Assembly (NCBI GenBank): GCA_031294825.1
Contig: JAUMPM010000067.1
Coordinates: 1-64,000 of the forward strand
Source of the DNA: Collinsella sp.
GTDB lineage: Bacteria; Actinomycetota; Coriobacteriia; Coriobacteriales; Coriobacteriaceae
DNA: 64,000 nucleotides
Reading direction: 5' to 3'
Part shown: positions 18,238 through 26,917 of the stretch, in pieces
Layout: every line of letters begins with the position of its first letter
Numbering within the stretch: position 1 is the stretch's first letter
The notes under the pieces: model-generated
The model's input: only the letters and a program-made list of their open reading frames with translations
What the model was told of the DNA's origin: nothing
Database searches by the model: none
Position numbers and translations under genes: made by a program

Positions 18238-19335
18238 CTAAAGCTGTCCGGCGTCCTCGAGGAGGGCGTCCCAGATGGCCAGCGCTGCGGCTGCTTCGGC
18301 TACGGGGACGGCGCGCGGGACGATGCAGGGATCGTGGCGGCCGTGGACCGAGAGCTCGGCATTTTCCATAGCGTCCATGTCCACCGTCTGCTGCTCGCGG
18401 CCAATGGAGGGGGTGGGCTTTACGGCCATACGCCACATGACGGGCGCGCCGGTTGAAATGCCGCCCAGGATGCCGCCGGCGTTGTTGGACTCGATCTCGA
18501 TCTGGCCGGTCTCGGTGTCGATGCGATACGGATCGTTGTTCTCGCTGCCGCGCATGGCGGCGACGGCAAAGCCCATGCCAAACTCCACGCCCTTCACGGC
18601 GGGAATCCCAAACGCGATCTGTGCGATGCGGTTCTCGATGCCGTCGAACATGGGGTCGCCGATGCCCGCGGGCAGGCCGTAGATACCGCACTCCACGATG
18701 CCGCCGATGCTGTCGAGCTCGTTGCGCGCGGCAAAGATCTCCTCGCGCATGCGACCGGCAGCTGCGGCGTCAATGCACGGCAGGTCGTTGGTAAGGATCG
18801 CCTTGCGGTCGGCTTCGCGATAGACCATGTCGTCCATGGGCAGATCGGAGATGCCGCCGATCTGCGCTACGTGCGCCATCACGTTAATGCCGCGGGCCTC
18901 GAGCGCCTGCAGCGCGATGCCGCCCGCGATGCACAGGGGCGCTGTCAGGCGGCCGGAGAAGTGTCCGCCGCCGGCGACGTCGTGCATGTTGTGGTACTTC
19001 ACGCGTGCCGGGAAATCCGCATGGCCCGGGCGGGGCTTGCGGCGTAGCTCGGAGTAGTCCTTGGAGCGCGTGTTGGTGTTCTCGATGATCGCGGCGATAG
19101 GCGCGCCCGTGGTGTGTCCATCAACTATGCCGGCGATAATGTGGGCGGCGTCGGCCTCGCGGCGCTTGGTCGCGGTCTCGTCACGGCCGGGGGCGCGACG
19201 GTCCAAAAAGGCCTGCAGCTGCTCCAGGTCAACGGCGATACCTGCCGGAATGCCATCGAGCGAGCAGCCGATAGCGGGGGAGTGCGACTGGCCGAAGATG
19301 CTTACGTGCAAGACGTTGCCAAAGGTCGAGGACAT
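18238..19335 (-). CDS. aroC: Chorismate synthase
   Basis: AroC turns EPSP into chorismate using reduced FMN. The 365-residue sequence has the family signatures STFGNVLHVSIFGQSHSPAIG with the catalytic His, RRAPGRDETATKR, KDYSELRRKPRPGHAD, and AGGGHFSGRLTAP; length is normal. GGAGGAATAGC precedes the ATG, and the aroA stop lies within this ribosome site, so translation is coupled to aroA. Position sixth from last in the operon order follows the reaction sequence aroA then aroC. The long inverted repeat lies just beyond its stop. Confidence 0.97.
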   Translation of the reverse strand: MSSTFGNVLHVSIFGQSHSPAIGCSLDGIPAGIAVDLEQLQAFLDRRAPGRDETATKRREADAAHIIAGIVDGHTTGAPIAAIIENTNTRSKDYSELRRKPRPGHADFPARVKYHNMHDVAGGGHFSGRLTAPLCIAGGIALQALEARGINVMAHVAQIGGISDLPMDDMVYREADRKAILTNDLPCIDAAAAGRMREEIFAARNELDSIGGIVECGIYGLPAGIGDPMFDGIENRIAQIAFGIPAVKGVEFGMGFAVAAMRGSENNDPYRIDTETGQIEIESNNAGGILGGISTGAPVMWRMAVKPTPSIGREQQTVDMDAMENAELSVHGRHDPCIVPRAVPVAEAAAALAIWDALLEDAGQL

Positions 19336-19336
19336 G

Positions 19337-20656
19337 CTATTCCTCCTCGAGCGTGACCTTGCCGCCCAACAGGCGGTAGTGGTCGAAGAAATCGGGATAG
19401 GACTTGTTGACGGCCTCGGCGCCGTGGATCACGACCTCGCCGGTGGCGCGACTCGCGGCGATGGCGGCCATCATGGCGATGCGATGGTCGTTGTGCGAAT
19501 CGACCTCGCCGCCGGTAAGGGCATCGACGCCCTTGATGATGAGGTCGTCACCGGCGATGCGCACCTGCGCGCCCAACGCGGTGAGCTCGCGGGTGGTGGT
19601 GACCAGACGGTCAGATTCCTTGATGCGCAGGCGTGCACAGTCACGGATGAACGTGCGGCCCTGAGCTAGCGACGCCACGGCCGAGATAACAGGCACCAGG
19701 TCCGGAATGTCGTGGGCGCTCATCTCAAAGCCGGCGAGCCTGTCGGACTGCACGGTGGCGGCGTTCGTGGAGCGCACGATGCGGGCGCCAAAGCGCGAAA
19801 GCGCGGCGAGCACGTTGCGGTCGCCCTGCGCGGAGCTCAGCGACACGCCCTCGACGGTGATGGGGTCGGAGCCGATGGCGCCGGCGCACAGCCAAAAGGC
19901 GGCGTTGGACCAGTCGCCCTCGACGGCTACGCTGCCGGGCGTGCGGTACGATCCGCTGTTTACGCGGAAGTTCGTGACCTCGGGCTTGCCGTCCTTGGCC
20001 GGAATACGCTCGACGTTGACCTCGACACCAAAGGCCTTCATGGCCTGGATGGTCAGGTTGATGTAGGGGCGGCTCTCGATAAGGCCGGTCACCTGCACGC
20101 AGGAGGGCTGGGCCAGTAGCGGGGCCGCCAGCAGCAGGCCGGAGATATATTGCGAGCTCACGTTGCCCGGAAGCACAAAGGTGCCCGGGCGCATGCGGCC
20201 GCTCGTCTTGAGCGGAAAACCGCCCAGGCCCTGCAGGTCGCAACCGGCGGCAATGATCTCGTCCGAGAGCGGGGAGAGCGGGCGTGCGCCTAGACGGCCC
20301 TGTCCCACGAAGGTGGCCTCTGCGCCCAGCGCGCAGGCGACGGGTAGCATAAAGCGCAGCGTGGAGCCGCTCTCACCGCAGTCGAGCGTGCCGCCGGCAA
20401 GGGCCTTGAGCAGGCCAAATTCAATGCTCTTCATGGTGGGGTGGACCTGGAAGCCGTCCTCGACGGTCTCGATGCGGGCGCCGAGTGCCGTAAGGCAACG
20501 CACCGTGGCCTCGATGTCGGCGCAGGTGGTGTTGCAGGTGACGTGTGTCTCGCCGTTGGCAAGCGCAGCGCAGATGATCAGGCGATGTGCCATCGACTTG
20601 GACGCGATGGCGGGAACGGTGCCCTTGAGCGGGGACGGGGTGATGCGGGCTAGCAT
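19337..20656 (-). CDS. aroA: 3-phosphoshikimate 1-carboxyvinyltransferase (EPSP synthase)
   Basis: This transfers the enolpyruvyl group of PEP to shikimate-3-phosphate. The 439-residue protein has the two-domain fold signatures: PLKGTVPAIASKSMAHRLIICAALA (with the substrate-binding KSMAHR), LDCGESGSTLRFMLPVACALG, SSQYISGLLLAAPL, EGDWSNAAFW, and RIKESDRLV near the end. EPSP synthases carry LFLGNAGTA-like loops at the glyphosate-sensitive site; here it is DCGESGSTLR, as in many Gram-positive enzymes. The start overlaps the aroB stop by seven bases, with GGGAG inside aroB, so the two are coupled. Confidence 0.97.
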   Translation of the reverse strand: MLARITPSPLKGTVPAIASKSMAHRLIICAALANGETHVTCNTTCADIEATVRCLTALGARIETVEDGFQVHPTMKSIEFGLLKALAGGTLDCGESGSTLRFMLPVACALGAEATFVGQGRLGARPLSPLSDEIIAAGCDLQGLGGFPLKTSGRMRPGTFVLPGNVSSQYISGLLLAAPLLAQPSCVQVTGLIESRPYINLTIQAMKAFGVEVNVERIPAKDGKPEVTNFRVNSGSYRTPGSVAVEGDWSNAAFWLCAGAIGSDPITVEGVSLSSAQGDRNVLAALSRFGARIVRSTNAATVQSDRLAGFEMSAHDIPDLVPVISAVASLAQGRTFIRDCARLRIKESDRLVTTTRELTALGAQVRIAGDDLIIKGVDALTGGEVDSHNDHRIAMMAAIAASRATGEVVIHGAEAVNKSYPDFFDHYRLLGGKVTLEEE

Positions 20657-21756
20657 GCGGATGCGTCTCCCTTCTGGCCGAGGCCCTCGGCAATGAGTTC
20701 GTGGAAAGTGGAAAGCGGCGTGCGGTCGATGCTGCAGCGGCCAATGCCGTGCGGAATCACCAGGTCGATGGTGTCGCCCGCGCGCTTCTTGTCGTGGAGC
20801 GCCTCGGCAAAGACGGCATCGGCGGAAAGCTCGCAGCGGGTCTTGAGGCCGTGGCGGGCGCAGAGCTCCTCAATACGATCGGGCAGCTCGGCGTCACAAA
20901 TGCCGTGCAGGGCTGCGGCACGCGTGATGATGCCCATGCCAATCGACACGCAGTTGCCGTGGCCGAGCTCAAAGTGCTCGCAGGCTTCGACGGCGTGCCC
21001 GGCGCTGTGGCCAAAGTTGAGGAGCTTGCGCTGATTGGTTTCGCGCTCGTCGGCAACGACCACGGCGCGCTTAATGTCGATATTGCGGGCGATGATGAGC
21101 GCCACACGGGCCACGTCGTGGTTCAGCAGCTCAAGCGTGAGCGGAGTCTTCTCCAGCTCGGCGAAGAGCTCGGGGTCGGCGATCACGGCGTGCTTGACGA
21201 CCTCGCCGCAGCCGTCGGCGAACTGCTCGGACGTGAGGGTTGCCAGGCACCCCACGTCGGCGATGACCACGCTCGGCTGCCAAAAGGCGCCGGCCAGGTT
21301 CTTGCCGGCTGCCAGGTCGATGGCCGTCTTGCCGCCGACCGACGAATCCACCATGGCGAGCAGGCTTGTGGGAATCTGCACAAACTTGCAGCCGCGCATG
21401 TAGGTGGCGGCCACAAAGCCGGCCACGTCGCCCACGACGCCGCCGCCGAGCGCCACGATCACGTCGGAGCGCGAAAGCTCGTGCTCGGCCACAAACTCCA
21501 AAATGGCAACGTAGGTCTCGGCACGCTTATGGGCCTCGCCGGCCTCGAAGGTGCAGATGCTCACCTCGTAGCCTGCGGATTCGAGGCTCTGCTTAACGGG
21601 CATCTGGTAGAGCGGACCCACGTTGGTGTCCGTCACGATGACGGCGCGGGAGCCGCCGGCGGTGGCACGTACGAGCGGGCCTGCCTGCTCCAGCAAAAAC
21701 GTGCCCACATGAACCTGGTAGGGGCGTGCGGTGTCGATATCGATGGTAATCGCCAT
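20650..21756 (-). CDS. aroB: 3-dehydroquinate synthase
   Basis: AroB cyclises DAHP to 3-dehydroquinate, using NAD and a divalent metal. The 368-residue product shows the nucleotide-binding VIVTDTNVGPLY, the glycine-rich DVIVALGGGVVGDVAGFVAATYMRG region, QIPTSLLAMVDSSVGGKT, KNLAGAFWQPSVV, and metal ligands in GHSAGHAVE and ELGHGNCVSIGM. Length is normal. AAAGGA stands eight bases before the ATG. It lies between tyrA, 36 bases upstream, and aroA, with which it overlaps. Confidence 0.97.
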   Translation of the reverse strand: MAITIDIDTARPYQVHVGTFLLEQAGPLVRATAGGSRAVIVTDTNVGPLYQMPVKQSLESAGYEVSICTFEAGEAHKRAETYVAILEFVAEHELSRSDVIVALGGGVVGDVAGFVAATYMRGCKFVQIPTSLLAMVDSSVGGKTAIDLAAGKNLAGAFWQPSVVIADVGCLATLTSEQFADGCGEVVKHAVIADPELFAELEKTPLTLELLNHDVARVALIIARNIDIKRAVVVADERETNQRKLLNFGHSAGHAVEACEHFELGHGNCVSIGMGIITRAAALHGICDAELPDRIEELCARHGLKTRCELSADAVFAEALHDKKRAGDTIDLVIPHGIGRCSIDRTPLSTFHELIAEGLGQKGDASAC

Positions 21757-21792
21757 AAGCTTCGGTCCTTTCGACCTGGCGTGATAAGTGGT

Positions 21793-22707
21793 CTAGTGGG
21801 AGGCCTCGTCGTCGAGCGCGCGCTTGATGCGGTCGCCCTCGGCAAGGAGATTCTCAAGATAGCGCTGGTCGCGGTCCTTAAGGGCGCGACTGTAGGCGCC
21901 GAGCGATTCGATCAGATGGTCGATCTCGAAGGCGAGCGCATCGGCGTCGTCGATCATGAGCTCGGACCACATCTGCGGATTGAGGTGCGCTACGCGGGTG
22001 AGGTCGCGGTAGCTGCCGGCCGAAAAGCCGTGGTGGACCTGAGCGGTCGGGCTCTTAACATAGGCGTTGGAGACGACGTGCGCGAGCTGGCTCGTAAAGG
22101 CGATGACGCGGTCGTGCTCGGCAGCGCTCGTTACGCTGAACTTGCCAAAGCCTAAGGGGCGTACCATCTCGCGCACCTGGCCCAAAAGCTCCAGCTTAAG
22201 TGCGTCGTCCACTGCGGGCGGTACAAGCACGAGCGGTGCGTCCTGGAACAGGTCGGCGCGGGAATGCGCGTAGCCCGAGAACTGCGTGCCCGCCATGGGA
22301 TGCGCGCCCACAAAGTAAAAACCGTGCTCGCGGGCAAGCTCAAAGGCGCGCTCGCACACGATGCCCTTGACGCCCACGGTGTCGATCACCACGGGGCCCA
22401 TGATGGCCTCGGTGTCGGTGGCGTCGGCGAGTGCCTGGGCGTGCGCCTCGAGCCACTCGATGCAGGCCTCGGGGTAGCATGCCAGGACGATGATGTCGCA
22501 TTCGCCGAGCGTCTCGTCGTTGAGCTCGCCGGCAACGGTACCCATACTGGCGGCCGTCATGACGTCGTCATCGGGGTCCCAGGCCAGCACGCGGACGCCC
22601 GCCTGCGCATAGCCGCGGGCAAAGCTGCCGCCGATGAGGCCCAGGCCCACGATACCGGCGCATTTGGGGCCACCCTGGTTAACGCGTGCGTTTCTCACCG
22701 TACCCAT
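21793..22707 (-). CDS. tyrA: Prephenate dehydrogenase
   Basis: TyrA oxidatively decarboxylates prephenate to 4-hydroxyphenylpyruvate, the tyrosine branch. The 304-residue protein begins with the Rossmann motif GIVGLGLIGGSFARGY. It has the signature VGAHPMAGTQFSGYAHSRADLF with the conserved His, then SAAEHDRVIAFTSQLAHVVSNAY, and an all-helical dimerisation region. There is no ACT domain, so feedback control by tyrosine, if any, must use another site. GGAG overlapping the aroF stop serves its ATG, three bases downstream of that stop. With pheA it makes both branches part of one operon. Confidence 0.95.
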   Translation of the reverse strand: MGTVRNARVNQGGPKCAGIVGLGLIGGSFARGYAQAGVRVLAWDPDDDVMTAASMGTVAGELNDETLGECDIIVLACYPEACIEWLEAHAQALADATDTEAIMGPVVIDTVGVKGIVCERAFELAREHGFYFVGAHPMAGTQFSGYAHSRADLFQDAPLVLVPPAVDDALKLELLGQVREMVRPLGFGKFSVTSAAEHDRVIAFTSQLAHVVSNAYVKSPTAQVHHGFSAGSYRDLTRVAHLNPQMWSELMIDDADALAFEIDHLIESLGAYSRALKDRDQRYLENLLAEGDRIKRALDDEASH

Positions 22708-22710
22708 GGC

Positions 22711-23736
22711 CTACTCCTGAACGGTCTCTTGGCAGACGACCTCGCGGATGGCGCGGATGCGGCGCATGGTGTCGTCAAACTGGTCGGGGGTGAGGGCCTG
22801 AGCACCATCGGACCAAGCGTGGCTCGGGTCGTCGTGGACCTCGATCTCCAGGCCGTTGGCGCCGCAGGCAGTCGCGGCGAGCGCCATGGGCTCAACATAG
22901 CGGGTGTAACCGGTGGCGTGGCTGGGGTCGGCGACGACGGGCAGGTGCGACAGGTGGTGCAGCACCGGCACGGCGTTGAGGTCGAAGGTGTTGCGGGTGC
23001 GGGTCTCGAAGGTGCGGATGCCGCGCTCGCACAGGATGACGTTGTCGTTGCCCTCGCTCATGATGTACTCGGCTGCCATGAGCAACTCGTCGACGGTGCC
23101 GGACATGCCGCGCTTGAGCAGGATCGGGGTCTGCGTCTTGCCGACCTCCTTGAGCAGGGGGAAGTTCTGGGCGTTGCGAGCGCCGATCTGCATGACGTCG
23201 ATCTTCTTGTCCAGGAAGACCTGCACGTCGCGCGGGTCCATGATCTCGGTGACGATCGGCATGTCGAGCTCGGCGGATGCCTCGCACAGCAGGTCCAGGC
23301 CGGCGGGACCCATGCCCTGGTAGGCGTACGGGGAGGTGCGGGGCTTGTAGGCGCCGCCGCGCAGCATCGTGGCGCCGGCGGCCTTCACGCGGCGGGCGAT
23401 GCGGATGAGGTTCTCGCCCTCGACGGAGCAGGGGCCGGCGATGACCTGGAACTGGTCGCCGCCGATCTTGACGCCGTGGCCGCAGTCGATGACGGAGTCC
23501 TCGGGGTGGAACTTGCGGTTGGCGCGCTTGAACGGCTCGGAGACGCGCTGCACGCGCTCGACGACGTCCATGGACTCAAGCAGGAACGGGTCGATCTTGG
23601 TCGTGTCGCCCACCAAGCCGATGATGGTCTCGTTCTCGCCGCGCGAGACGTCGGTTTTGAGTCCCTTTTTCTCAATCCAGCTGACGATGTGGCTGACGGC
23701 CTCGTCGCTGGCGCTCTGCTTTAAAATTGCAATCAT
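22711..23736 (-). CDS. aroF: 3-deoxy-7-phosphoheptulonate (DAHP) synthase, type I-beta
   Basis: This commits PEP and erythrose-4-phosphate to the aromatic pathway. The 341-residue protein has a ~75-residue N-terminal ferredoxin-like domain (MIAILKQSASDEAVSHIV...), known in Thermotoga and related enzymes as the feedback-control domain. A TIM barrel follows with VIAGPCSVEG, MLRGGAYKPRTSPYAYQG, ILLKRGMSGTVDELLMAAEYI and DPSHATGY. The ATG at 23736 has AGAGG seven bases before it; the longer open frame includes the leader and is not needed. It is the first gene of the operon and is preceded by a hairpin that may control it. Confidence 0.96.
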   Translation of the reverse strand: MIAILKQSASDEAVSHIVSWIEKKGLKTDVSRGENETIIGLVGDTTKIDPFLLESMDVVERVQRVSEPFKRANRKFHPEDSVIDCGHGVKIGGDQFQVIAGPCSVEGENLIRIARRVKAAGATMLRGGAYKPRTSPYAYQGMGPAGLDLLCEASAELDMPIVTEIMDPRDVQVFLDKKIDVMQIGARNAQNFPLLKEVGKTQTPILLKRGMSGTVDELLMAAEYIMSEGNDNVILCERGIRTFETRTRNTFDLNAVPVLHHLSHLPVVADPSHATGYTRYVEPMALAATACGANGLEIEVHDDPSHAWSDGAQALTPDQFDDTMRRIRAIREVVCQETVQE

Positions 23737-23769
23737 GGTGTGCCTCTCACCTCGATGGATAGCCCTTGC

Positions 23770-23794
23770 AAAAACGGCCCGCATCGCGAGCCGT
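23770..23794 (-). promoter_or_regulatory. Possible transcription attenuator in aro operon leader
   Basis: On the minus strand, ACGGCTCGC pairs with GCGGGCCGT (one G-T pair) around a 3-base loop and runs into TTTTT, 34 bases before aroF. No minus-strand gene lies upstream for the hairpin to terminate, so it is best read as a leader terminator controlling the aro genes. No T-box or tryptophan-leader motif is visible. Confidence 0.5.
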
Positions 23795-23898
23795 ATATAT
23801 GGTGCATGTGAGTTTATACTAATTGTTTCACTTTTGCGTTCTAAAGTGGGCCTTTGCGCCGCGTCTCCCACGTAATTGCAAAGCTTTTTCTATTATTT

Positions 23899-23927
23899 TG
23901 TTAGCCCGTGGCGCACTTGGGTATAAT
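23899..23927 (+). promoter_or_regulatory. Promoter of tRNA-Arg(CCG)
   Basis: TTGTTA (23899-23904), a 17-base spacer and a perfect TATAAT (23922-23927) stand 11 bases before the mature tRNA 5' end. This is a good sigma-70-type promoter. Confidence 0.8.
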
Positions 23928-23938
23928 GCCTACCGTTC

Positions 23939-24015
23939 GCCCTATTAGCTCAGGGGATTAGAGCGTCTGCCTCCGGAGCAGAAGGCCGTTGGTTCGAATC
24001 CAACATGGGGCACCA
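23939..24015 (+). tRNA. tRNA-Arg (anticodon CCG)
   Basis: This is a 77-base cloverleaf: acceptor GCCCTAT/ATGGGGC, D arm GCTC...GAGC, anticodon stem TCTGC/GCAGA with loop CTCCGGA, T stem GTTGG/CCAAC, and encoded CCA. It reads CGG codons, useful in a GC-rich genome. Confidence 0.96.
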
Positions 24016-24026
24016 TCGAACGTAAG

Positions 24027-24059
24027 ACCGTCCGAACCTCGCATGGTCCGGGCGGTTTT
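24027..24059 (+). terminator. Terminator after tRNA-Arg(CCG)
   Basis: ACCGTCCG pairs with CGGGCGGT (one G-T pair) and TTTT follows. It ends just before the P-type ATPase gene. Confidence 0.75.
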
Positions 24060-24090
24060 CTTATACCGACGCGACGTGATGGGACGTGGT

Positions 24091-26814
24091 ATGGCAGCAA
24101 CGGATATCGAGCGCGGACTCTCGACCGCCGAGGTCGAGGAGCGCATCGCCGCCGGTAAGATCAACCGCAACATGGAGCTCAAGACCAAGTCGGTCAAAGA
24201 GCTCGTCATCGAGAACCTCTGCACGCTGTTCAACTTGATCAACGTGGTCTTGGCGATTTTGGTGTTGCTGACCGGTTCGTTTAAAAACCTGACGTTCCTG
24301 TTCGTGGTGTTCTTGAACACGGCAATCGGCGTGATTCAGTCCATGCGTTCTAAGCGGATGGTCGACAAGCTTACGCTGCTCACCTCTAAGAAGGCCATCG
24401 CGGTGCGCGACGGCGCCGAGGTGGAGCTCGACCTGGACCAGATCGTGCTCGACGATATCATTCGCCTGGGGCGCGGTGACCAGATTCCCGCCGACGCCGT
24501 GGTAGTGTCGGGCGAGGCACTCGTCAACGAGAGCCTGCTGACGGGTGAGAGCGACCTCATCAAGAAACAGCCCGGCTCCGAGCTCATGAGCGGCAGCTTT
24601 ATCGACTCGGGCCTGCTGCGCGCCCGCGTGATCCATGTCGGCGCCGACAACTACGTGGCAAAGATCAACAACGAGGCCAAGTACGTCAAAAAGGTCAATT
24701 CCGAGATCATGAACGCGCTGAACGCCATCGTGCGGTTCGCGAGCATTATCATGATCCCGCTTGGTCTGGCGCTTTTTGCCTCGAGTGTGAGCGGGCTGTG
24801 GGATGCCGCGGGAACCCCGGGCGATAGCGCGCTTTCCTGGTGCTTCTCCGAGCTGCTGGCCGGTCGCGTGCCTTCTTCGGCGCTGCTGTCCACGGTTGGT
24901 GCCCTGTTGGGCATGATTCCGCAGGGCCTGGTGCTGCTGACCTCGTCGGTGCTCGCGATTGCCACGGTGCGCCTGGCGCGTCGCAAGGTGCTGGCACAGC
25001 AGCTCTACTGCATCGAGACACTCGCGCGCGTCGACGTTTTGTGCCTGGACAAGACGGGCACCATTACCTCGGGCCGTATGGAGGTCGAGGGCACCTACCC
25101 GCTGCCTGTTGAGGGTGTTGGCTTTGGCGCGGACTCGGACGAGGCAGCTGTTCCCGTCGAGACCACGGTGCTCGACTTTGCGCTTGCCAACGTGGCGCGT
25201 GCGACCTCGGCAGATGCCAACGAGACCTGCCAAGCGTTGCTCAACTACTACGCCGATCGTCCGGTCGAGGTCTCCGAGCCGCTGTCGGTCATTCCGTTCT
25301 CGTCCTCCAAAAAGTGGAGCGGCGCATCGTTTGCGCAGGGCTCCTATGTGATGGGCGCCGCGCAGTTTGTGCTCTCTGATCGCGCATTTGCGCAGGTCGA
25401 GAATCGTGTGGCCGAGCTTGCCGATACCTGCCGCGTGCTCGTGGTGGCGCGCGTGGACGGCTTTACGCCCGATGGCGATATGGTGGGCGAGGCCGAGCCC
25501 GTGGGCTTTGTGACCATCCGTGACGAGATCCGCACCTCGGCGGCCGAGACCATCGGCTACTTTAACGAGCAGGGCGTGACCCTCAACGTGATCAGCGGCG
25601 ACGACCCTCGTACGGTGTCCTCGATCGCGCGCGTGGTGGGCGTGCCCGGGGCGGATGCCTACGTGGACGCCACGACACTCGATACGCCGTCCAAGATTGA
25701 TGCGGCGGTGGACCGTTACCACGTCTTTGGACGTGTGACACCGCAGCAGAAGCGCGAGCTCGTACAGGCGCTCAAACGCCGCGGGCACACCGTGGTCATG
25801 ACGGGCGACGGCGTCAACGACGTGCTGGCGCTCAAGGAGGCCGACTGCTCCGTGGCGATGGCCGCCGGCTCCGATGCCGCGCGCAATGTGGCCGAGATCG
25901 TGCTCGTCGATAACGACTTTGCCTCGATGCCCGCTGTGGTGGCCGAGGGCCGTCGTTCTATCAATAACCTGCAGCGCTCTGCCGCGCTCTTTCTGACTAA
26001 GACGCTGTTCTCGATGGGCCTGGCGGCGCTGTGCATCGCGCTGCCGCCGTACCCCTTCGAGCCCATTCAGATGACGCTCATCAACTTCTTCTGCATCGGC
26101 GCGCCGGGCTTTGTGCTGGGCCTGGAGCCCAACAACGCCCGCGTGAAGGGGTCGTTCTTGACCAACGTGCTTAAGCGTGCGCTGCCGGCGTCGATTGCGG
26201 TCATTTTGGCCGCGGCACTCGATATCTTTGTGGCACGCGTATTTGGCTTTAGCCAGCTTACGCTTTCGACCATGTGCCTGCTTACGTCGTGCGCGGCGAG
26301 TGTCAGCCTGATCTGGCGTATCTCGCAGCCGCTCACGCCCTTGCGCGTGGTGCTTTTCGTGTTTGTCGTCGCCGGTATTTTGACGGGCGTTATCGGGTTC
26401 CCGGGGCTGCTGTCCATCGCCAATTTGTCGATGGGTCAGATGGTCATCTTGGCGGTTATCGTTGTCTTTACCTGCGCTGTGTTCTTTAAGCTTGCCACGA
26501 TGATGGACTCGCTTAAGCCCCGTCGCCGTCATGCGGCTACCGGCTTTGGCCGTGGCGTGCGCGTTCGCCTGGGTCGCGGCGGCGGCAAGGTGAGTTCGAC
26601 GGGATCGACCGCCGAGCGTTTTGCCAAGCGTGTTGCCGCCGATATGGCGCAGCGCCGCGAGGAACGCACTGTCCGCGAGGCCGAGGCCCGTGCACTCGAG
26701 GGTGTGGCCCAGGCCCAGCCCAAGAAAAAGAAGAGTACCGGAGCCAAGCGCTCTCGCGTGACCAAGTCCGCCCAAGGCATCAAAGTCTCGATGCCAAGCA
26801 AAAAGAAGAAGTAG
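24091..26814 (+). CDS. P-type cation-transporting ATPase, CtpE-like
   Basis: This 907-residue membrane pump is driven by ATP. It has an actuator domain with LTGES, the phosphorylation motif CLDKTGTIT (D320), the nucleotide-binding KKWSGASF region, TGDGVNDVLALKEADCSVAMA, and about ten membrane helices. The stretch GMIPQGLVLLTSS...CIETLARVDVLCLDKTG closely recalls mycobacterial CtpE, a calcium-uptake pump; calcium is inferred from that likeness only. The last ~95 residues form an unusual Arg/Lys-rich tail ending SKKKK. Start choice is uncertain: ATG 24091 has GGGA six bases upstream, ATG 24079 has none. It has no obvious partners. Confidence 0.9.
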   Translation: MAATDIERGLSTAEVEERIAAGKINRNMELKTKSVKELVIENLCTLFNLINVVLAILVLLTGSFKNLTFLFVVFLNTAIGVIQSMRSKRMVDKLTLLTSKKAIAVRDGAEVELDLDQIVLDDIIRLGRGDQIPADAVVVSGEALVNESLLTGESDLIKKQPGSELMSGSFIDSGLLRARVIHVGADNYVAKINNEAKYVKKVNSEIMNALNAIVRFASIIMIPLGLALFASSVSGLWDAAGTPGDSALSWCFSELLAGRVPSSALLSTVGALLGMIPQGLVLLTSSVLAIATVRLARRKVLAQQLYCIETLARVDVLCLDKTGTITSGRMEVEGTYPLPVEGVGFGADSDEAAVPVETTVLDFALANVARATSADANETCQALLNYYADRPVEVSEPLSVIPFSSSKKWSGASFAQGSYVMGAAQFVLSDRAFAQVENRVAELADTCRVLVVARVDGFTPDGDMVGEAEPVGFVTIRDEIRTSAAETIGYFNEQGVTLNVISGDDPRTVSSIARVVGVPGADAYVDATTLDTPSKIDAAVDRYHVFGRVTPQQKRELVQALKRRGHTVVMTGDGVNDVLALKEADCSVAMAAGSDAARNVAEIVLVDNDFASMPAVVAEGRRSINNLQRSAALFLTKTLFSMGLAALCIALPPYPFEPIQMTLINFFCIGAPGFVLGLEPNNARVKGSFLTNVLKRALPASIAVILAAALDIFVARVFGFSQLTLSTMCLLTSCAASVSLIWRISQPLTPLRVVLFVFVVAGILTGVIGFPGLLSIANLSMGQMVILAVIVVFTCAVFFKLATMMDSLKPRRRHAATGFGRGVRVRLGRGGGKVSSTGSTAERFAKRVAADMAQRREERTVREAEARALEGVAQAQPKKKKSTGAKRSRVTKSAQGIKVSMPSKKKK

Positions 26815-26917
26815 CTACGCGCCCTGGCGATGTTGAATTGGTGCCTTGTTCCTGTGGGGCCGTGGCGATGTTATGCTCTAACCTCGATTGTTTGAATTGC
26901 TTCGAAAAGAGGATGCC

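Noticed and set aside
18068..18691. N-terminal extension of PheA
   Set aside because: The open frame continues 207 codons but runs through the inverted repeat and antisense aroC; the chorismate mutase domain begins right at ATG 18067.
24061..26775. 904-residue minus-strand open frame
   Set aside because: It is the antisense shadow of the P-type ATPase gene, with a His/Arg/Gly-rich composition.
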